Shown piece after piece: positions 46,282 through 54,876 of a stretch of DNA of 59,762 bases (positions within the stretch are counted from its first letter, which is position 1; each line of letters begins with the position of its first letter). The notes under the pieces are model-generated. The model was given only the letters and a program-made list of their open reading frames with translations, had not been told where the DNA came from and searched no databases. Source of the stretch: Bacteroidales bacterium (GTDB taxonomy: Bacteria > Bacteroidota > Bacteroidia > Bacteroidales > P3). The DNA lies in the NCBI GenBank assembly GCA_017647785.1, contig JAGCJW010000039.1:1-59762 (forward strand). Direction: 5' to 3'. A program made the position numbers and the translations under genes.

Positions 46282-47844
46282 TTAAAATCCTGGAAGTTGC
46301 ATTACCACTGTTGGAATCAAAAGCAACCAACCAAGCACAACCATTGCTAAAATAAATTTCCAAGAAAACTTAACCCACTTTGCATAAGGGATTTTAGCCA
46401 ATCCTAAAACTGCAATCAACACTCCCGAAGTTGGAGTAATAAGATTAGTAAATCCATCACCAATATGGAAAGCAGTAACAGCAGCTTGCAAAGACATTCC
46501 TGTCATATTTGCAATTTCTGCAAACATTGGCATAAGCATTGCAGCCTTTGCAGTACCCGAAGTTATGATTGCGTTCAACACAGACTGAAAAGCATACATA
46601 ATACTCAAAGCACCAACTTGTCCACTACCAGAAATCGCACTTGCCAAACCTGAAAGGAAAGTATCAATTATTTTACCATCTTCTAATATTATAATAATTC
46701 CCGAAGCCAAACCTACAACTAAGGCTGCCGAAAGCATGTCTTTCGCACCTGCAATGAAGAGTTTTGCAATATCACTTGCCGATTTTCCAAGAGCCATTCC
46801 CGTAACTATTGCCATAAAGAAGAATAATGCAGCAATTTGTTCAAAGCCCCATTCAAACGCCATTACGCCTATGACCAAATAAACAATAGTAAAAATCAAT
46901 ATTGCCAAGGAAAACATCTGCATAGACTTCTTTATACCAAAATATCCTATGATAACATAAAGAGCAGTCGTTATAATCAAAGGAATACTTTGGGTTTGAA
47001 TGCAGAAAACAACTTGAATAAGAAGTGTAACGAAGTAAGCAATCCAACAAGTCTTTGAAGCCTTGATTGCAACCAAGTCATTAACTGTTGCTTGATTTGC
47101 TCTCCAATAAGCATCTTCTTCATACATAATTGATTTCTTAGGATTCTTTTTCACTTTGTTTGCATAGTACAACACAAATGCAATTCCCACAAAGGTAATC
47201 ACAAACCAAACAATCAATCTGTATTCAATACCAGAAAACATCTTAATTCCTGCAATATCTTGTGCAATTCCCAAAGTGAAAGGATTAAGAATACAGCCAG
47301 CAAAACCAAGACCTGCTGCAAGGAAACAAAGACATACTCCCGTAATTGAGTCATATCCCATTGAAATTGCTAAGGGAACAAAGATTGCAACAAAGGCAAT
47401 CGTTTCCTCACTCATTCCAAAAATCGCCCCAAACAAAGAGAACATAATCATTATCACAACAATGATAAGATTATTCACGCCTATCTTCCTAAATAGCGCG
47501 TATCTCTCCAAAGAAGAGGACTTTTTCAAAAACGTTTGTACTCCCATATCAATGGCTTTCGTTTCATTCAATATCCAAAACGCTCCTCCCAAAATCAAAA
47601 GGAATGCAATAATTCCCGGAGCGCGTTGAAAACCCTTGAAAAAGGCAGACATAATCTCCCAAGTCTGAGGATTTTGTTCTTGACTCTCAAAAGAGCCTGG
47701 CACAATCTGATTAACAATTTTTCCAGATTCTGTAACCACTTCTTGACGCTCAAATTCGCCAGCAGGAACCACCCAAGTAGCAACCGCAGCCAAAGCAATC
47801 AAGAAAAATATTATCACATAAGTGTGTGGAACTTTCTTAAACAT
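46282..47844 (-). CDS. YfcC-family membrane carrier
   Basis: 520 residues with about 12 membrane helices. N-terminus 'FKKVPHTYVIIFFLIALAAV' and 'ATWVVPAGEFER' is characteristic of the YfcC/C4-dicarboxylate or arginine-ornithine carrier superfamily. Conserved helix-loop segments include 'GMSEETIAFVAIFVPLAISM' and 'FTNLITPTSGVLIAVLGLAK'. The substrate cannot be decided; dicarboxylates, amino acids or peptides are all possible. Lies 4 nt after lnt. Confidence 0.8.
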   Translation of the reverse strand: MFKKVPHTYVIIFFLIALAAVATWVVPAGEFERQEVVTESGKIVNQIVPGSFESQEQNPQTWEIMSAFFKGFQRAPGIIAFLLILGGAFWILNETKAIDMGVQTFLKKSSSLERYALFRKIGVNNLIIVVIMIMFSLFGAIFGMSEETIAFVAIFVPLAISMGYDSITGVCLCFLAAGLGFAGCILNPFTLGIAQDIAGIKMFSGIEYRLIVWFVITFVGIAFVLYYANKVKKNPKKSIMYEEDAYWRANQATVNDLVAIKASKTCWIAYFVTLLIQVVFCIQTQSIPLIITTALYVIIGYFGIKKSMQMFSLAILIFTIVYLVIGVMAFEWGFEQIAALFFFMAIVTGMALGKSASDIAKLFIAGAKDMLSAALVVGLASGIIIILEDGKIIDTFLSGLASAISGSGQVGALSIMYAFQSVLNAIITSGTAKAAMLMPMFAEIANMTGMSLQAAVTAFHIGDGFTNLITPTSGVLIAVLGLAKIPYAKWVKFSWKFILAMVVLGWLLLIPTVVMQLPGF

Positions 47845-47848
47845 AGCT

Positions 47849-49474
47849 TTAATTTATTGTTAAATTTTTCTTTTTTCTTAAAACACCATACACAAAGCCC
47901 AATAAAATACTCAAAACCGCCAAAAACGAAGATGTTCTATAAACGTAATCTCCATGTTTTGTGTAAAAAGTAATTTTTTTCTGAGCATATAAAGTTTCTT
48001 TTATTACATCTTCTTCCCAATACTTAGTCTTTTGCAAAACTTCTCCCTTTGGAGAAACAAAAGAGGAGATTCCCGTATTTGCACTCCTTGCAATATAACG
48101 CCTATTCTCTATTGCACGCAAAGAAGCGAAAGCAGCGTGCTGACGATGTCCAGGAGTATTTTCCCACCAACCGTCATTAGTAATCACAAACAAAATTTCA
48201 GCACCCGACTTCACAAGATTAGCCACATATTGCCCATCAACGCTTTCATAACATATTGCCGCAGCAACCTTAGGCTTATTTTCAGAAGTAAATACCTTAT
48301 AACCCTTATCCGTACCCAAAGAGCCAACCGTACCACCTAAGTCAAGAATAAAGTTTTCCATAAAACCAAGATATTTTTGCAAAGGCATCTTCTCCACAGC
48401 AGGCGTAAGCACCGATTTATGTCTTAATTGACTGTGAGGATTTACTGTATCTCTATCAATTTTTATTGCAGTATTGTAATTTTCATACAAGAAACCATAT
48501 CTCTTATGCTCTCTTGTTGCAATAGTTCTTTGACTTTCCTCAACCTTGTTGCGAGTAGAAATCCCAGCAACAAACTCCAAGCGTGGAAAAGCATTAGAAA
48601 GATTTCTCAAATACTCAACACTACCAATTTCTTCAATGTATTCTTCCCACGCATATTCTTGTATGCAACTCTCTGGACAGACAACGTAATCCGTTTCTTT
48701 ATCTGCCTTTTGCAAAGTAAGTCTTTCTATTCTTTCACAAACATCTTGTGGCGACAGATTGTATTGTTCTGAATAGGGGTCTAAGTTTGGTTGCACCACA
48801 ACAACGTCTGAGGCTTGCGAGGTTTCTTCTTGATAGGTAAAATAAAGCGTTAGCGAAATTATTACAGGCAAACAAATTATTAAACCTAAGGAATAGATTC
48901 TTTTTCTACTGAAAGATTTTTCTAAAATGCCGTTTAGTAAAAACAAAGCAAAAACATTGCAAATCAAAATCCAAAAACTACCACCCGCAACGCCAGTAAA
49001 TTCATACCATTGCACTAAGGCAGGATACTTTGCAAAGCTATTGCCTAAGTTAAGCCAAGGAAAATTGAAATCCCAATGCAATTCCATAAACTCAAAAGCA
49101 AGGAAGAAAATAATGAAAAACACATAATTTATTTTCTTTTCCACTCCGAAGACTCTCTTTGTCCAATGGAATAATTGGAATGCAACAGCCATTAAAGCAG
49201 CTTGAAAGAAAGGAAGCACCAATGCCGCAGAGGTTGAAAAAGCCACCCAAAAAATTGTAGTAGCATTCCATATTAGAAAAGGCAAATAAGAAAAGGCAAA
49301 ACCTGCAAAGGGAGAAAATCTTTTGTCTTGGTTATTTAGCGAAATATATCTTTCAACCCATAGCATAGGAACGAAAGCCACAAGCATAAGTGGTGCAAAA
49401 AGCAAATCCAACCAAGCAAGGCTGAGAAGCACTCCCGAAAGGCAGGAAATCAATATTAGTTTTCTCTTACTCAT
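47849..49474 (-). CDS. lnt: Apolipoprotein N-acyltransferase Lnt
   Basis: Inner-membrane enzyme adding the third acyl chain to lipoproteins; 541 residues. N-terminal membrane helices (to about 230), then a nitrilase-type domain with the Glu/Lys/Cys triad regions (Cys in 'AAICYESVDGQYV', preceded by 'VVCPESCIQEYAW'). A last helix anchors the C-terminus. It provides the maturation step for the lipoproteins that LolA then carries. Start overlaps the cyclo-ligase gene by 8 nt. Confidence 0.9.
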   Translation of the reverse strand: MSKRKLILISCLSGVLLSLAWLDLLFAPLMLVAFVPMLWVERYISLNNQDKRFSPFAGFAFSYLPFLIWNATTIFWVAFSTSAALVLPFFQAALMAVAFQLFHWTKRVFGVEKKINYVFFIIFFLAFEFMELHWDFNFPWLNLGNSFAKYPALVQWYEFTGVAGGSFWILICNVFALFLLNGILEKSFSRKRIYSLGLIICLPVIISLTLYFTYQEETSQASDVVVVQPNLDPYSEQYNLSPQDVCERIERLTLQKADKETDYVVCPESCIQEYAWEEYIEEIGSVEYLRNLSNAFPRLEFVAGISTRNKVEESQRTIATREHKRYGFLYENYNTAIKIDRDTVNPHSQLRHKSVLTPAVEKMPLQKYLGFMENFILDLGGTVGSLGTDKGYKVFTSENKPKVAAAICYESVDGQYVANLVKSGAEILFVITNDGWWENTPGHRQHAAFASLRAIENRRYIARSANTGISSFVSPKGEVLQKTKYWEEDVIKETLYAQKKITFYTKHGDYVYRTSSFLAVLSILLGFVYGVLRKKKNLTIN

Positions 49475-50030
49475 TGCCTATAAACTCATCGGGACTTACA
49501 ACATAGTCCATTTTAACATCAAACTCCTCAACAGGAACTTGCTCTACTAATTGACAATCAAAACAAATTCCCATTTTCTTGTTTTGATTTACCGAAAGCA
49601 ATCTATCATAAAATCCACGACCTCTACCAATGCGTCTTTTTTCTCTATCGAAAGCCACTCCCGGAATAATCATTAAATCTATTTTTTCATAGTCTGAAAA
49701 GATTTCTCCCGTAGGTTCAAGTATTCCAAACTGCTCTCCCGCTTTCATTGACTGCATTCCAGAGAATTTTCTAAGCACTAAATCATCTCCAACCACACAA
49801 GGCAAAAGAATTGTCTTAGTTTCATAGTTTGAAAGAATGAAATCATGAGTCGGAACCTCATCGTCCATTGACCAATACAAAAGAATGGTATTAGCATTCT
49901 TATAAACAGAAGAATTTACAACCGAAGAGAAAATCCTTTCCGATTGTAAATTCTTATTATCCATAGAAAGCAATTTCTTTCTCTCACGAATCAGCTTTCT
50001 AAGTTCCTTTTTTCTTTCCTTTAAATCCAT
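49467..50030 (-). CDS. 5-formyltetrahydrofolate cyclo-ligase
   Basis: Converts 5-formyl-THF to methenyl-THF using ATP. From the ATG at 50030 ('MDLKERKKELRKLIRERKKL') it has 187 residues, the normal size. Signature 'RIGRGRGFYDRLL' and 'MIIPGVAFDREK' are present. The longer in-frame start at 50102 is rejected: it begins upstream of the -7 box at 50035-50042, and the added residues look like translated intergenic DNA. First gene of the lnt-YfcC-lipoprotein unit; the mRNA should be leaderless or nearly so. Confidence 0.88.
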   Translation of the reverse strand: MDLKERKKELRKLIRERKKLLSMDNKNLQSERIFSSVVNSSVYKNANTILLYWSMDDEVPTHDFILSNYETKTILLPCVVGDDLVLRKFSGMQSMKAGEQFGILEPTGEIFSDYEKIDLMIIPGVAFDREKRRIGRGRGFYDRLLSVNQNKKMGICFDCQLVEQVPVEEFDVKMDYVVSPDEFIGNE

Positions 50031-50034
50031 TTTG

Positions 50035-50042
50035 CAAAGATA
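50035..50042 (-). promoter_or_regulatory. -7 box at the cyclo-ligase start (leaderless)
   Basis: Perfect TATCTTTG on the minus strand, only 4 nt before the ATG (TATCTTTGCAAAATG). Transcription should begin at or next to the start codon. Confidence 0.55.
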
Positions 50043-50088
50043 AAGAAAAGTAATCGCTACACAAAATTCAAAGGGAAAAAACGAAAAA

Positions 50089-50125
50089 CGCTCGTTTGTC
50101 AAAAGAAAATCAAGACTCGCGAGCG
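50089..50125. terminator. Hairpin downstream of the unknown secreted protein genes
   Basis: CGCTCGT/GCGAGCG arms, a second GTC/GAC pair and an A-rich loop, nearly the same as 36071-36109. On the minus strand it is followed by a broken T-run, so it can end the 51237-50165 transcript. Confidence 0.65.
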
Positions 50126-50164
50126 TTATTATTTGTATTCTTAATACGAAATCAAAACACAGAG

Positions 50165-50695
50165 TTATAAATCACTGTCTTTGGCTTCGTTGTTTGGATT
50201 TTCATAATACATACCAATAACATAGTCCCTTCCGCTCTTAAATATTTGAAAGTAAACATACCCAACTGTTTTAGGAATAAAGGCAGCCAGATATTTTTTA
50301 TCGTGAAAAGAAATTTCATAGGAGATATTTTCATTTTCATCTATAGTTTGAGATTCCAGCAATGGAATATACTTGCTATTATTCTCAAATTGAGCAACAA
50401 GTGTATTAAATCTTTCCTTTATTTGTCTCTCACTACGAAATCTTTTATCAGCTATAGCAAGTCTCCAAACTTTGCTATTCTTTGTTTGAACTGTAATATT
50501 AACTTGCTCTCCGTTGAATTCCCCTTCCAAAACATCTTTTTGTTGATTGTAGGTAAAGCCTTTTGATTTTAAGTTCTGAATCATTTCTTGTTTTGTACCA
50601 TCTACGGGAATTCCAAGAAACTTTATTACATCTTCTTGTGCGTACAATCCCGCTGAAAATAAGACTGCGAAAAATAAACCAATAATTTTTTTCAT
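50165..50695 (-). CDS. Secreted protein of unknown function
   Basis: 176 residues with signal peptide 1-19 ('AGLYAQ'). The mature part begins 'EDVIKFLGIPVDGTKQEMIQ' and has an alternating pattern of beta strands and charged helices ('NGEQVNITVQTKNSKVWRLA', 'RQIKERFNTLVAQFENNSKY'). Such 'FLGIPVDG' proteins are common in Bacteroidales but have no assigned role that I know of. Lies 32 nt after the coiled-coil protein gene, probably one transcript. Confidence 0.6.
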   Translation of the reverse strand: MKKIIGLFFAVLFSAGLYAQEDVIKFLGIPVDGTKQEMIQNLKSKGFTYNQQKDVLEGEFNGEQVNITVQTKNSKVWRLAIADKRFRSERQIKERFNTLVAQFENNSKYIPLLESQTIDENENISYEISFHDKKYLAAFIPKTVGYVYFQIFKSGRDYVIGMYYENPNNEAKDSDL

Positions 50696-50727
50696 ACTTA
50701 CAAGTTTTAATTATTATTTTCTTTACT

Positions 50728-51237
50728 TTACCATTTTTTCTTATATTCATCAAGATATAGTTTATAAAGATTTAAACCTGTTTCAATACTATTTATTGCT
50801 GAAGGATATTCGTTTTCCATTAATTGTTTTAAGTATTTTATTTGTAAATCATTGAAATCCGACACAAGAATCTTTAAATAAATATTTCCAAACCTTACAT
50901 CTCTACCTTCTTTTAAGGTTTCAAAATAATTAATATATGAATCATAATTTCTTTTTAGTGCATTATACATAGAATATTCGAATTTATAATTATAGATGTA
51001 ATTATTTAATTTATTACAGTCAATACTTATATCTTGTTTTAATTGCCCTAATTTATTTAAAAAATCATTCAATTCATTTGTACAATACAAATAATCATAA
51101 TCATTTTGCAATTTATTTAATTTAGCAGTAAGGCTATCAACTACAACTGCTAAATCTTTTTCTTTTTTTACGTTTTCTTGTGCGTTTACGCTTATTGCAC
51201 CAACGATAGCAATCAAAACAATAAATAATTTCTTCAT
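50728..51237 (-). CDS. Secreted helical protein of unknown function
   Basis: 169 residues with signal peptide 1-19 ('VGAISVNAQ'). The mature protein is Lys/Asn/Tyr/Leu-rich and mostly helical, with possible coiled-coil stretches ('AVVVDSLTAKLNKLQNDYDY', 'FNDLQIKYLKQLMENEYPSA'). Very AT-rich codon use. I do not recognise a family. First gene of a two-gene unit with its own -7 box. Confidence 0.55.
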   Translation of the reverse strand: MKKLFIVLIAIVGAISVNAQENVKKEKDLAVVVDSLTAKLNKLQNDYDYLYCTNELNDFLNKLGQLKQDISIDCNKLNNYIYNYKFEYSMYNALKRNYDSYINYFETLKEGRDVRFGNIYLKILVSDFNDLQIKYLKQLMENEYPSAINSIETGLNLYKLYLDEYKKKW

Positions 51238-51274
51238 TTTCTTCTCTTTTTTTTATGATTAATTAACTTGCCTA

Positions 51275-51282
51275 CAAAGTTA
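51275..51282 (-). promoter_or_regulatory. -7 box of the helical secreted protein gene
   Basis: Perfect TAACTTTG on the minus strand, 37 nt before the ATG. Confidence 0.5.
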
Positions 51283-51395
51283 TAAAAATTTTAATAACTA
51301 CAAAAATTTCTAATGTTTCTTTTAATGGGTTTTAAATACCTAATAAATATATTTTCTTAACAAAAAATCCTCAATTTTCTTGAAAAAATTGACGA

Positions 51396-51545
51396 AAATT
51401 GAGGGTAAAATTGACTAAAATGAAGAGTCGTTTTCACCAAACGCTGATTAATTTTTACCAGACGCCGTTTAAAAAAAATTAAACGCCGTTTAATTTCAAC
51501 GAAACGCCGTTTAATTTTGCCAAAATCAAAGAAAAAAACAGGGTT
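51396..51545 (+). repeat. 21-bp-period repeat array, locus 3
   Basis: Cores at 51418, 51439, 51460, 51481, 51502 and 51523, exact 21-bp steps. It lies inside a longer block (about 51325-51640) homologous to 37525-37850, with one unit fewer than locus 2. Orientation is antisense to the M16 gene upstream of it. Confidence 0.85.
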
Positions 51546-51649
51546 TTTAGGCTTAAAAATGGGATAAATTAAGACTTAAAATTATCAAATCACTGATTAG
51601 CAATGTTTTGCTTAACTCAAAATGCTTAAAGAATTTGCAAAGAAAAAAC

Positions 51650-51684
51650 AAAAGCCCGAAATTTTTGCAGTATTTCGGGCTTTT
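51650..51684 (-). terminator. M16 peptidase terminator
   Basis: 12-bp perfect arms AAAAGCCCGAAA/TTTCGGGCTTTT, with a T-run on the minus strand, 20 nt after the stop codon. Confidence 0.85.
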
Positions 51685-51703
51685 AGTTTTAGGAAAAAAT
51701 ATT

Positions 51704-54613
51704 TTAATATCCAAAAATCTCTTCTAACGAAAGTTCTTCAATGTCTCCGAATTTCTTTAAGGCTTCAAAGTCCATTTGTTCTTTGCTTCCAAGTATTACA
51801 TATACTCTTTTTTGACCTCTAAGTTTTGTTTCGCTGAATGCTTTTATGTCTTCGAAAGTCATTGCTTGTAATTGCTCGTAGTATTTTTGCATACTACCTG
51901 CACCTCTTTCAAATTTCTTATCGTTAAGGTAAGAAGATATGATTCCTTGTTTTGTTGTACGGTTTGTTGCTATTGATTTCAAAAGCGATTGTTTTGCAAG
52001 CTCAAAGTTATTCTCTGCAATAGGCATATAATCTAACAATGAGTTGAAAGCATCAAAGGCTTCTACTACTTTATCGTTTTGAGTTGCGATGTGAGCAAGG
52101 TTATAATTTTTGTCATTCTTGTCATATCCCATCAAGTAACGTGAAGATGCTTGGTATGCAAGTGAGCGTTTTTCTCTCATTTCTTGGAAAACGATACTGT
52201 TCATGCTACCTCCGAAATATTCATTGTACATTGCTACAACGGCTCTTTGGTCTTCGTTATATTTATCGCCAACAATGAACATTCTACAATAGGATTGATT
52301 TGCTGGGTAATTGACAAAATAAACTTTGTTTTTGCTTATTTTTTGTTTTTCAGAAGGTTTTGTATCTGCTTTTTTGCTTGGCTTTTCGCTCATGCGGTGA
52401 TGACGGAATAAATAGTCTTCTACTGCATCTATGTTTAAGTCTCCGTAGTAGGTTATTTGTTCTTTGTAAAGTTTTAAGTCTTTTATTTGCTCACAAAGTT
52501 GTTTTGCAGAAAGTTTTTCTATTTCTTTATCGCTCAAAAGTGTACGATGTGCATTTTTCTTTCCGTAAAGGGCGTAAGAAGACAAACGAGAGAAACATTG
52601 TTGTTGTGCACTCTTTGCTTCTGCTCTTTCTTTCAATAATTTTTGTTTTATATTCTCTAATGCTTTCTCATCAAGGCAAGGATTTGTCAATATTCCATCA
52701 ACTACGTCCAAAGCTTCTAAAAGGTTTTCTGTTAATCCTTCGATTGTAACTACTGTTTCGTCTCCGCTTGTGCTTATTCTAAATGTTGTAGCTATGTTGT
52801 ATAGTTTTTCTTTTATTTGTTCTTGACTCATAAATGGAGTATATAGGAAATCTTGATAGTAACTTAATAATCCTAAATACTTGTTTTCCCATGTTCCTAC
52901 TGCATAACGGAAACTTAAACTATAACGTGTGTTGTCGTTGTTTTTAACATAAAGGATTTCTGTGCCGTTTTGCATTTTCTTTATGCTCATATCCTTTTTG
53001 TAATCTACAAATTGAGGTTTTATGTCTTCTACTTTTGTAGCTTTTACCTTTTTAAAGAAATCACTTTCTGCACTACGGTTGATTTGAATAGGAGTTATTG
53101 CTGGTTTTTCTACCTTTGCAACTGTTTCTGGTTCGTCTTTTAGTTTCTTTATAACAACATAGTTATTTGATTTAAAGATTTGGTTTGCGAAAGCTACGAT
53201 ATCATCTTTTGTTATTTGAGAAAGATTATCTATGTAATTAACCTCATCTTTCCAATCAACGTTTGACAAATAGCTCATCGCCATTTTCATTGCTCTTGCT
53301 GAGTTTGATTCTAAGGAACGTATTTCACGGAATTTCATATTATTGATTCCTGCTTGTAAAATAGCTTCGTCCCAATTTCCTGTCTTTAAAATATCTATTT
53401 GTTGAAGCAATATTTTCTTTAACTCATCAAGATTTTGTCCTTTTGTAGGGTAAGCTCTAAGTATAAAGGCAGTATAGTCGTTCAATCCATAAACTCCGCT
53501 GTTTGCTCTTTGGCATAATTGTTTTTGATTAACGTTTTTGTCAATCAATCCTGTGTAGCCATTGTTTAAAATCATATCAATCAATTCTGCCATCATTGCT
53601 TCCTTAGAAGTAGAGCCTGCATTGATTCTATAAGCTATGGTAATATATTCTGCTTCTAAACCTTTAACTTCTATTTCTTTTACTTTTGTGATTTCTTTTT
53701 CTGGTTTAATTTCAAATTTTGGTAACTCAACAGCCTTCAATCCGCCGAAATACTTATCAATTATTTTGATTGCTTGATCTGGATCAAAGTCTCCACTCAT
53801 TGCAATACAGTAATTGTTTGGCACGTAGTATTGAGCGTGAAATTCTCTAATGTTTTTCAAACTTGGATTACGCAAATGTTCTGCTTCTCCTAAGGTTGTT
53901 TGTTGTCCATAAGGGTGATTTGGGAACAAAGCTTTCAACATTGCTTCGTTTACTTTACGATAATCCTTTGTTAAGGACATATTTTTTTCTTCGTAAATGG
54001 TTTCTAATTCTGTATGGAACAATCTCAAAACTGGATTAGCAAAACGGTCGGCTTGAATCTTAGCCCAATTTTCTAATTGATTAGATGGAATATCTTCTTG
54101 ATAGAATGTGTAATCGTTACTTGTTGCTGCGTTTGTTCCTTGTGAGCCTATGAAACTCATCATTTTGTCATACTCGTTTGCAATGGCAAATCCTGATGCT
54201 ATGTAAGACAAAGAGTCTATTTCTGCATACAATCCTTTTCTTTTTGTAGGATCTTTCTCCTTGCGATACACCTCATACAAATCTTCTATCTTTTGAATGT
54301 ATTCTTTTTCCTTTTTCCAATCGCTTGTACCGAACTTTTCACTTCCTTTAAACATCATGTGTTCAAAATAATGTGCCAATCCTGTTGTAGCACTTGGGTC
54401 ATTCTTACTTCCAACCCTTACAGCGATGTAGGTTTGTATTCTCGGCTCAGATTTATTCACCGACATATAAACTTTAAGTCCATTTCCCAAAGTGTAAATC
54501 CTTGCATTCAAAGGGTCGTTCTTTACACTTTCATACTTAAATGTTTGAGCAGAAACGTTCAAAGAAAGAACTGCACAAATCAAAAAAGCAATAAATAATT
54601 TGATTCTTTTCAT
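51704..54613 (-). CDS. M16-family zinc peptidase (two tandem insulinase-like halves)
   Basis: 969 residues. Signal peptide 1-22 ('LNVSAQ'). The N-terminal half has the inverse zinc motif HYFEH at 81-85 in 'GLAHYFEHMMFKGS', with the downstream Glu in 'ETIYEEKNM'. The C-terminal half keeps the fold but lacks HxxEH ('ANQSYCRMFIVGDKYNEDQR', 'FQEMREKRSLAYQASSRYL', with the R/Y pair of M16). This active-plus-inactive pair on one chain is typical of periplasmic M16 peptidases. Substrate unknown. Single-gene unit with its own terminator; a one-mismatch -7 box lies at 54646-54653. Confidence 0.92.
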   Translation of the reverse strand: MKRIKLFIAFLICAVLSLNVSAQTFKYESVKNDPLNARIYTLGNGLKVYMSVNKSEPRIQTYIAVRVGSKNDPSATTGLAHYFEHMMFKGSEKFGTSDWKKEKEYIQKIEDLYEVYRKEKDPTKRKGLYAEIDSLSYIASGFAIANEYDKMMSFIGSQGTNAATSNDYTFYQEDIPSNQLENWAKIQADRFANPVLRLFHTELETIYEEKNMSLTKDYRKVNEAMLKALFPNHPYGQQTTLGEAEHLRNPSLKNIREFHAQYYVPNNYCIAMSGDFDPDQAIKIIDKYFGGLKAVELPKFEIKPEKEITKVKEIEVKGLEAEYITIAYRINAGSTSKEAMMAELIDMILNNGYTGLIDKNVNQKQLCQRANSGVYGLNDYTAFILRAYPTKGQNLDELKKILLQQIDILKTGNWDEAILQAGINNMKFREIRSLESNSARAMKMAMSYLSNVDWKDEVNYIDNLSQITKDDIVAFANQIFKSNNYVVIKKLKDEPETVAKVEKPAITPIQINRSAESDFFKKVKATKVEDIKPQFVDYKKDMSIKKMQNGTEILYVKNNDNTRYSLSFRYAVGTWENKYLGLLSYYQDFLYTPFMSQEQIKEKLYNIATTFRISTSGDETVVTIEGLTENLLEALDVVDGILTNPCLDEKALENIKQKLLKERAEAKSAQQQCFSRLSSYALYGKKNAHRTLLSDKEIEKLSAKQLCEQIKDLKLYKEQITYYGDLNIDAVEDYLFRHHRMSEKPSKKADTKPSEKQKISKNKVYFVNYPANQSYCRMFIVGDKYNEDQRAVVAMYNEYFGGSMNSIVFQEMREKRSLAYQASSRYLMGYDKNDKNYNLAHIATQNDKVVEAFDAFNSLLDYMPIAENNFELAKQSLLKSIATNRTTKQGIISSYLNDKKFERGAGSMQKYYEQLQAMTFEDIKAFSETKLRGQKRVYVILGSKEQMDFEALKKFGDIEELSLEEIFGY

Positions 54614-54645
54614 TTTATAAATATGTTATTAAGGTTTCTAAGGTG

Positions 54646-54653
54646 CAAAGTAA
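54646..54653 (-). promoter_or_regulatory. Probable -7 box of the M16 gene
   Basis: TTACTTTG on the minus strand, one mismatch to TAnnTTTG, 32 nt before the ATG. Confidence 0.35.
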
Positions 54654-54725
54654 AGAAAAATATGCGAAACTACAAAAAAAGAAAAAGGTTCTCCTTGTTT
54701 GGAAAACCTTTCTTTTCAAACCCTG

Positions 54726-54800
54726 GGTGCGAGATGGGATTTGAACCCACGACCCTCAGGACCACAATCTGATATTCTAACCAACTGAACTACTCGCACC
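54726..54800 (-). tRNA. tRNA-His (GTG)
   Basis: 75 nt including the encoded G-1. Acceptor GGTGCGAG/CTCGCACC pairs G-1 with C73, the histidine identity element. Anticodon loop TTGTGGT (GTG). T-arm GTGGG/CCCAT with TTCAAAT. The last anticodon-stem pair is an A-C mismatch (31-39). CCA is not encoded. Confidence 0.95.
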
Positions 54801-54813
54801 GTATTTGAGTTTG

Positions 54814-54821
54814 CAAAACTA
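54814..54821 (-). promoter_or_regulatory. tRNA-His -7 box
   Basis: Perfect TAGTTTTG on the minus strand, 13 nt before the tRNA 5' end. Confidence 0.55.
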
Positions 54822-54863
54822 CACAAAAAATTTAATACCACCAAATTTTTATTCATTTTTTCT

Positions 54864-54871
54864 TATCTTTG
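54864..54871 (+). promoter_or_regulatory. -7 box of the second flippase (leaderless)
   Basis: Perfect TATCTTTG ending 5 nt before ATG 54877 (TATCTTTGCAACCATG). An in-frame ATG at 54805 lies upstream of this box and inside the tRNA-His promoter region. Confidence 0.55.
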
Positions 54872-54876
54872 CAACC

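Larger units (their letters stand above)
51238..51703. other. Intergenic stretch with promoter, repeat block and terminator
   Basis: 466 bp without a gene. From right to left: M16 terminator (51650-51684), a repeat block homologous to 37525-37850, and the promoter of the gene at 51237. Confidence 0.6.
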
